Origin: Microbacteriaceae bacterium
GTDB lineage: Bacteria > Actinomycetota > Actinomycetes > Actinomycetales > Microbacteriaceae
Assembly (NCBI GenBank): GCA_947373155.1
Contig: CANBWO010000006.1
Coordinates: 1-64,000 of the forward strand
Length of the DNA stretch: 64,000 nucleotides
Direction: 5' to 3'
Every line of letters begins with the position of its first letter. Position 1 is the first letter of the stretch. The position numbers were made by a program, and so were the translations under genes. The notes under the pieces are model-generated. The model worked only from the letters and a program-made list of their open reading frames with translations, had not been told where the DNA came from and searched no databases. Below are positions 59,906 to 64,000 of this stretch, piece by piece.

Positions 59906-60724
59906 CTAGTAGTTGTGGGGCTTGGCAAACAGTTCTATGAAACCTTCGGTGGCATTCAGTTCGCCATCGGGTAGCACAACAATGGCTTGAACCTGATTTT
60001 GCGGGTTGGCCAAGTTGTGCTCGTTGATCTGGCGAATCGCTCTTGGTCCGTGAGCAAAAGCTGCGGTGGCCCAAACATCGGCTTCCACCAAATCGCGTGC
60101 TACAACCGACACCTGCAACAACTGGTTTGCGGCCTCTTTACCGGGAGCCTTGGGGTTCCAAATGTGCTCGCCGCGTTCTGCTACACCGCTGGTGCAGACC
60201 GCCCGAAAATCGGTTCCCTTTAGGTCGATCACGGCAAGTATGCCAGCATCTGGGCTGGCGATGGATACCGGCTTGTGAAGCCCGATTCGCCAATCGATGT
60301 CCTGAACAATCTGGTTGCTCAGCCAAACATCGCCGCCGGCATTCATGGTGAAATCCTGAATTCCCTGGTCGAAAATAAACTCGGCCGCTGCCTTAGCCGC
60401 CCAGGTCTTCACGATTCCCGACGGATCAAAAGTATTTTGCGGGGTGAAGGCGCTGAACCAACCATCGGTGGTTTTCTCCCAGGCCTCGCAGGCGTCCCAG
60501 ATTTGCTCCACAACCGGCGGACACTCGGCCAACGACTGCTCACCTCGAGCTAGTTTGCTGAGTGGGCTGTTGGGTTTGTAGAGGCTAAATGTGCGGTCGG
60601 CTTCCACCAAAATATCGCAGGCCTGCTCCAAAATGTGCCGGGTAGCCGAGGGCTCAAAAGGAGAGTGGCCCTTGAATGAGAAGACGGTGCCCATACAGGG
60701 TTCGTCGTATTGAAAGTCGTGCAT
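59906..60724 (-). CDS. apbE: FAD:protein FMN transferase
   Basis: A 272-residue flavin transferase attaching FMN to Thr/Ser of target proteins. Family features: the opening MGTVFSFKG, EADRTFSLYKPNSPLSKL, DPSGIVKTWAAKAA, NAGGDVWLSN and the VVARDLVEADVWATAAFAHG metal site. No lipoprotein signal is visible, unlike many ApbE proteins, so its location is unclear. It is the last gene after two secreted FMN-binding proteins carrying SGATYT acceptor motifs, which are the obvious substrates. Confidence 0.92.
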   Translation of the reverse strand: MHDFQYDEPCMGTVFSFKGHSPFEPSATRHILEQACDILVEADRTFSLYKPNSPLSKLARGEQSLAECPPVVEQIWDACEAWEKTTDGWFSAFTPQNTFDPSGIVKTWAAKAAAEFIFDQGIQDFTMNAGGDVWLSNQIVQDIDWRIGLHKPVSIASPDAGILAVIDLKGTDFRAVCTSGVAERGEHIWNPKAPGKEAANQLLQVSVVARDLVEADVWATAAFAHGPRAIRQINEHNLANPQNQVQAIVVLPDGELNATEGFIELFAKPHNY

Positions 60725-60745
60725 AGCCCCCGCCCAATCTGCTTC

Positions 60746-61189
60746 TTAGCTCAGTTTAGAGATAGCGGAATCCAAGGCCTTCTTGAACGCGTCCGTAGTG
60801 TAGGTGGCTCCGCTGTAGTTTCCAAACCCAGAGCCCTGGCTAGAAATTCCGGCCTGAACCAGCGATGGAAATACCTGATCGCGTCCGCCCGATGCCTGCG
60901 ATTGAACCAGGCCAATTGCCGTGATTTTGCCGGAGGTGCGGGTTACCGAAAGCTGAATAGTGCCGAACTGATATTGAACTGGATCACCGGTGGTGGTCAT
61001 ATCCTTTTTAGCCGAGGGTGCGCTAGCCGAGCCGCTTGGGGCGGGTGTTCCGCTGGATGAGCCACTTGGAACAGGAGTAAGCGAAACTGTAGATGCCGCG
61101 GCAAAGTGACTGGTTAAAACCGTGCCACCAATCACGCTGGCCAACGTGATGGCGCTGTAGGCCACGGGGATAAATTTGTTGCGAGACAT
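60746..61189 (-). CDS. Secreted FMN-binding domain protein (short form)
   Basis: A 147-residue exported or membrane-anchored protein. A hydrophobic N-terminal segment (about 9-31), a short Ser/Pro/Ala linker, and an FMN-binding domain (about 70-147) follow one another. The flavinylation motif is S126-G-A-T-Y-T131, with T131 the expected FMN-bearing residue. A TAGGAG site precedes the ATG. It should carry electrons from the membrane reductase encoded two genes upstream to outside acceptors. Confidence 0.85.
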   Translation of the reverse strand: MSRNKFIPVAYSAITLASVIGGTVLTSHFAAASTVSLTPVPSGSSSGTPAPSGSASAPSAKKDMTTTGDPVQYQFGTIQLSVTRTSGKITAIGLVQSQASGGRDQVFPSLVQAGISSQGSGFGNYSGATYTTDAFKKALDSAISKLS

Positions 61190-61196
61190 GATGCTC

Positions 61197-61967
61197 CTAG
61201 AACTTGCTTAGTGCAGAATCCAAGGCCTTCTTGAATGCGATGGTTGTGTAAGTGGCACCGCTGAGGTTGCCAAAGTTGCTTCCGTTTGCCTTGACTGCGT
61301 AGTCCTGCAGATAGGTGAAGGCAACCTGACGCCCACCGGTAGCCTGGGCTTGAACTAGTCCAACAGCGGTGATTTTGCCATTGGTTTTGGTCACACTTAG
61401 TTGGATTGGGCCTTTGTAGACCTCTGTAATAAATGTGTCGCCTGTTTTGGTGACCACGGTTGCTACGGGGGCAGGAGCCGAAGTGCTGGTTGAAGGAGCA
61501 GGAGCCGGAGCGGTTGTGGTTTTAGACGGGGCTGGGGCTGGGGCCGTTGTGGTTGTTGAACCAGAGCCTGACCCGGTTCCAGAGTTAGAACCTGTACCAG
61601 TCCCTGCACTCGATCCAGCTGAGCCGCTTGAGGTACTGGTTCCGGTCCCTGAGCTTGAACCCGAGTTGGAGCCGCCCGTTTTCCCCGAACTAGAGTTGCC
61701 TGCAGTTGAGCCGGCGCCCGGCGCTGCCGAAGACCCGGCCGTTGAACCGCCGGTGTTCGCCGAACCAGAGGTTCCGGCAGTGTTTGTGGATCCAGCGTTG
61801 GTTGTTCCTGTGGCAGCGGTATTGGTTCCGGTGTTGGTTGTTCCGCCTGCTAGTGCACCTGGGTCAAATCCACCAGCCGCGTTGCTAGCCGAGGCGCCGA
61901 TTGAGTAGCTGACGCCAAGGATTCCAAGGCCAATGATGGTTACGGCGCTTTGAGTTACGTTTCTCAC
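61197..61967 (-). CDS. Secreted FMN-binding domain protein with long Gly/Ser/Thr linker
   Basis: A 256-residue paralogue of the downstream FMN-binding protein. An N-terminal hydrophobic segment (about 8-27) is followed by a low-complexity linker of about 130 residues (Gly, Ser, Thr, then Ala/Pro), and a C-terminal FMN-binding domain with S236-G-A-T-Y-T241. The linker could span the cell wall. GTG 61967, with GAGGAG upstream and a GTGA overlap with the reductase stop, is a much better start than the in-frame 62087 inside that gene. Confidence 0.85.
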   Translation of the reverse strand: MRNVTQSAVTIIGLGILGVSYSIGASASNAAGGFDPGALAGGTTNTGTNTAATGTTNAGSTNTAGTSGSANTGGSTAGSSAAPGAGSTAGNSSSGKTGGSNSGSSSGTGTSTSSGSAGSSAGTGTGSNSGTGSGSGSTTTTAPAPAPSKTTTAPAPAPSTSTSAPAPVATVVTKTGDTFITEVYKGPIQLSVTKTNGKITAVGLVQAQATGGRQVAFTYLQDYAVKANGSNFGNLSGATYTTIAFKKALDSALSKF

Positions 61968-63373
61968 CAGGCAAACTCCTCTGCGTGAATTTGGTGATCC
62001 GGGGTTCCAGCGCGCTTTAGGCTGCGCTTTACGGTTCTGGTCCAGGCTGCTGGACCACAGATAAAGACGTCGCTCTCGCTGATCCAAGGTGCAATCTGGC
62101 TAATTCGAGCGTGGTCCGGAATGTTTTCCGGGTGGGCTGGCATCCATGAGTTAGCTTCGCCGCGGCCGCCTTCTAGCAGGGTCAGCTTGAAGCCACGCTG
62201 CTCGCTTAGGGCGGTCAACTCGTCTACCAAAGATGCATCGTCCTTGTCGCGCAAGCGGTAGACAACGTTGATGTCGCCGGGGCGGGCAGCCATAGATTCG
62301 GCAAGCGCGCGAATCGGTGGGGCACCAATACCAGCGCAAATCAAAGTTACCTTTTCGCGGGTTCTGCGGGCTTCTGTAAAGACGCCGTATGGGCCTTCCA
62401 GGATTACTCGAGTTCCGGCCTTCAAATCCTGCAAGAGAGCAGTGTCATCGCCGCGGTTTCCAACTGTAAAACGCACAAAACGCGAGTTAGGCGCGGCCGA
62501 GATGCTGAACGGGTGGGCACGCCACCACTGCTTGGCAGTAAGTACACGCAGGATAAAGAACTGGCCACTCTCGTAGTTGAGGTTCTTTAGGTTCTTACCG
62601 GTGATGTAAATCGAGGTGGAGTCGCTAGATTCGCGAACCGTGGTTTCTACCTTGAGGTTGGCAGCTAAGGACATGACAATCGGTTCTAGGAAACGGAACC
62701 AAACGATGTTTCCGGCGACGAACAGGTACAGCGTGACCCAGTAGAAAGTCGGGATTACCTTGTGGGCGATGTCGGAACCAGTTGAAATCTGGTGCGGGAT
62801 TGCAAGGAAAACCGAGAAATAGCTGAGCAGGTGAATGATCCACCAGGCTTCGTAGCTGAGCCTCTTGCGAGCCACCTGGATTGACGACACCACAACGATA
62901 ATCATGAGCACCAGAGAGATGGTGGCGGTGAGCATGTCCGGCACGTTGGCCACCAGGTTCACGGTTTCGTCCCAGAGGTTTTTGCCATCTGCCATGGCGT
63001 AGTTAACCACCGATGCCACGAAGTGGGCGATGATCAGGTACAGGATTGGCTTGCCAAGTTTTTTGTGAGTCTCCGTGGACTTATCCAGTCCGTAAAGGCG
63101 GTCGATCCAGGGAATTCGAGCAATTAGCAGCATGTGGATTAGCAGTAGGTCTGTTCCCACCAGTGCGGTAACGCGACCAACGGCGCCAAACGCGCTGCTT
63201 ACATCGACGATGCTCTTGATGCCACCGTCAATCAGGAAGGTGGCCAGAACAATGATTACGCTGATCCAAGCGAGAATCTCTACAAAGTCTTGCCCGCGCT
63301 TGACGCGCACCAACTTACGGTGCCCAAGCCGGACTCTGGTATTCGGCTGGACGAAACGGAAATTTGCGGTCAT
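61964..63373 (-). CDS. Ferric-reductase-like membrane flavocytochrome
   Basis: A 469-residue protein. The membrane half (about 30-235) has six helices with paired histidines suited to two hemes (LLIHMLLIARIPW, LIIAHFVAS, WIIHLLSYFSVFLAIPHQ). The cytoplasmic half has an FAD-binding barrel with RAHPFSISAAP and an NAD(P)-binding domain with LICAGIGAPPIRALAESM and a C-terminal FICGPAAWTRTVKRSL. It would move electrons from NAD(P)H across the membrane to the secreted FMN-binding proteins encoded next. It leads the four-gene operon ending in apbE. Confidence 0.88.
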   Translation of the reverse strand: MTANFRFVQPNTRVRLGHRKLVRVKRGQDFVEILAWISVIIVLATFLIDGGIKSIVDVSSAFGAVGRVTALVGTDLLLIHMLLIARIPWIDRLYGLDKSTETHKKLGKPILYLIIAHFVASVVNYAMADGKNLWDETVNLVANVPDMLTATISLVLMIIVVVSSIQVARKRLSYEAWWIIHLLSYFSVFLAIPHQISTGSDIAHKVIPTFYWVTLYLFVAGNIVWFRFLEPIVMSLAANLKVETTVRESSDSTSIYITGKNLKNLNYESGQFFILRVLTAKQWWRAHPFSISAAPNSRFVRFTVGNRGDDTALLQDLKAGTRVILEGPYGVFTEARRTREKVTLICAGIGAPPIRALAESMAARPGDINVVYRLRDKDDASLVDELTALSEQRGFKLTLLEGGRGEANSWMPAHPENIPDHARISQIAPWISESDVFICGPAAWTRTVKRSLKRAGTPDHQIHAEEFAW

Positions 63374-63523
63374 GCCTTAACCTTGCCAAACAACCTTGAG
63401 AGTTTGCTGATAGAACGCTGGGATTTCGTTTAATAGTTGAAAATCACTTTTGTGGTCATCGATGTGTATAAAAAAGTCACAACCCCGACTTTGCTGCGAA
63501 ACACCCGTGCAACAATCCGCCCG

Positions 63524-63538
63524 TAATTTTTGACCATG
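63524..63538 (+). promoter_or_regulatory. Leaderless-type -10 element before ATP-grasp gene
   Basis: TAATTT at 63524-63529, 6 nt, ATG at 63536. Confidence 0.55.
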
Positions 63539-64000
63539 GGTGATTTATTCGAGAACTATCCGACTGCGTCGGCGCCTAAACGCGCTGATCGCAAGAGCGG
63601 CAACCTCCCACCCTTCGATGAAATGTTTTCGGGGGCTGGCAAAGTACGAGGCAACTATCGGCAGATTCAATCTGCTCTGGCGGCCATGACCAAGCAAGAA
63701 CTGGTGGGCCGAACCGAGGCGCTTGCCAGTTCGTACCTGGCCCAAGGAGTGACATTCGACTTTGCCGGCGAGGAGCGTCCGTTCCCACTTGACGCCGTTC
63801 CGCGTGTAATCGACCGCGATGAGTGGGCAATGCTCGAGGCCGGAATCAAGCAGCGTGTGAAGGTGCTTGAGGCGTTTCTGGCAGATATCTATGGTCCGCA
63901 AAATGCCATCCGCGATGGCGTTGTTCCTGCCGGACTAGTTTCGACCTCGGCGCACTTTCATCGTGTGGCCGCTGGCATCGATCCGGCCAACGGTGTCCGG
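63536..64000 (+). CDS. Circularly permuted type 2 ATP-grasp protein (partial, runs off the window)
   Basis: The first 155 codons of a protein cut by the window end. The N-terminus (FDEMFSGAGKVRGNYRQIQ, then FDFAGEERPFPLDAVPRVIDRDEW, then KQRVKVLEAFLADIYGPQ) is that of circularly permuted ATP-grasp enzymes. These usually sit with alpha-E (DUF403) and transglutaminase-like genes, expected just beyond the window. The reaction is presumed peptide-bond ligation but is not established here. Confidence 0.85.
   Translation, partial: MGDLFENYPTASAPKRADRKSGNLPPFDEMFSGAGKVRGNYRQIQSALAAMTKQELVGRTEALASSYLAQGVTFDFAGEERPFPLDAVPRVIDRDEWAMLEAGIKQRVKVLEAFLADIYGPQNAIRDGVVPAGLVSTSAHFHRVAAGIDPANGVR

Noticed and set aside
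61500..61900. Apparent tandem DNA repeats suggesting a mobile or CRISPR-like array
   Set aside because: The repetition follows codons of a low-complexity linker; unit lengths are irregular and there are no spacers.
61435..61908. A Val/Pro/Glu-rich 157-codon plus-strand frame
   Set aside because: It is the complement of the Gly/Ser/Thr linker of the FMN-binding protein; repetitive codons keep the opposite strand open.

Overview
The window looks like a stretch of chromosome from a small-genome actinobacterium, most likely Microbacteriaceae of the freshwater Luna type (Rhodoluna/Aquiluna-like). The evidence is the moderately high GC, very tight gene packing with no intergenic gap above 300 bp, many 1-14 nt gene overlaps, frequent GTG/TTG starts, many genes with a -10 hexamer exactly 6 nt before the start codon (leaderless transcription), and the actinobacterial order ppiA-rhomboid-crgA-trpG/pabA-pknB-pknA-pbpA-rodA-pstP-fhaB-fhaA-tRNA-Leu. 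That block lies near oriC in many Actinobacteria. The genus is inference. No IS element, prophage, CRISPR array or rRNA was seen.

Layout. 1-11 kb: an isochorismatase-like hydrolase coupled to an MFS exporter, a large secreted HExxE/Ig-domain protein, acetyltransferase, SDR, VOC protein, two more MFS carriers, a CHAD protein, a FrnE/DsbA-like protein, and a LysE-type exporter preceded by a small unannotated 56-aa gene. 11-24 kb: a catabolic block. On the minus strand are a glutamine-synthetase-like gamma-glutamyl ligase, a gamma-glutamyl hydrolase, an aldehyde dehydrogenase, an SDR, a FadR-type regulator and gcvT-gcvH-gcvP. Diverging on the plus strand are an ethanolamine-permease-like transporter and L-serine dehydratase. 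Together they read as ethanolamine -> gamma-glutamyl intermediates -> glycine -> C1 units/serine -> pyruvate. 24-30 kb: an ABC exporter pair, YjbR, MFS, pirin and a secreted alpha-amylase.

29.5-36 kb: histidine utilisation (hutG and an IclR regulator divergent from hutU-hutI-hutH), with a match to the HutR operator I recall from Corynebacterium between the divergent genes. 36-47.5 kb: the oriC-type cell-wall/division signalling cluster and tRNA-Leu(CAG). 47.6-53 kb: a secreted Pro/Gly-rich protein, then a NarL-type response regulator followed by two paralogous multi-span histidine kinases, the second with an 11-G tract near its 3' end. 53-57 kb: a TPP riboswitch with terminator, a YkoE-type S component and a single-chain EcfA-A-T transporter, thiE and trhO. 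57-60 kb: an M13 peptidase and a thioesterase.

59.9-63.4 kb: a flavin-based extracytosolic electron-transfer operon (membrane flavocytochrome reductase, two secreted FMN-binding proteins with SGATYT flavinylation motifs, ApbE). The window ends inside a circularly permuted ATP-grasp gene. The most notable items are the ethanolamine-to-glycine locus, the tandem kinase system with its poly-G tract, and the flavinylated electron-transfer operon.
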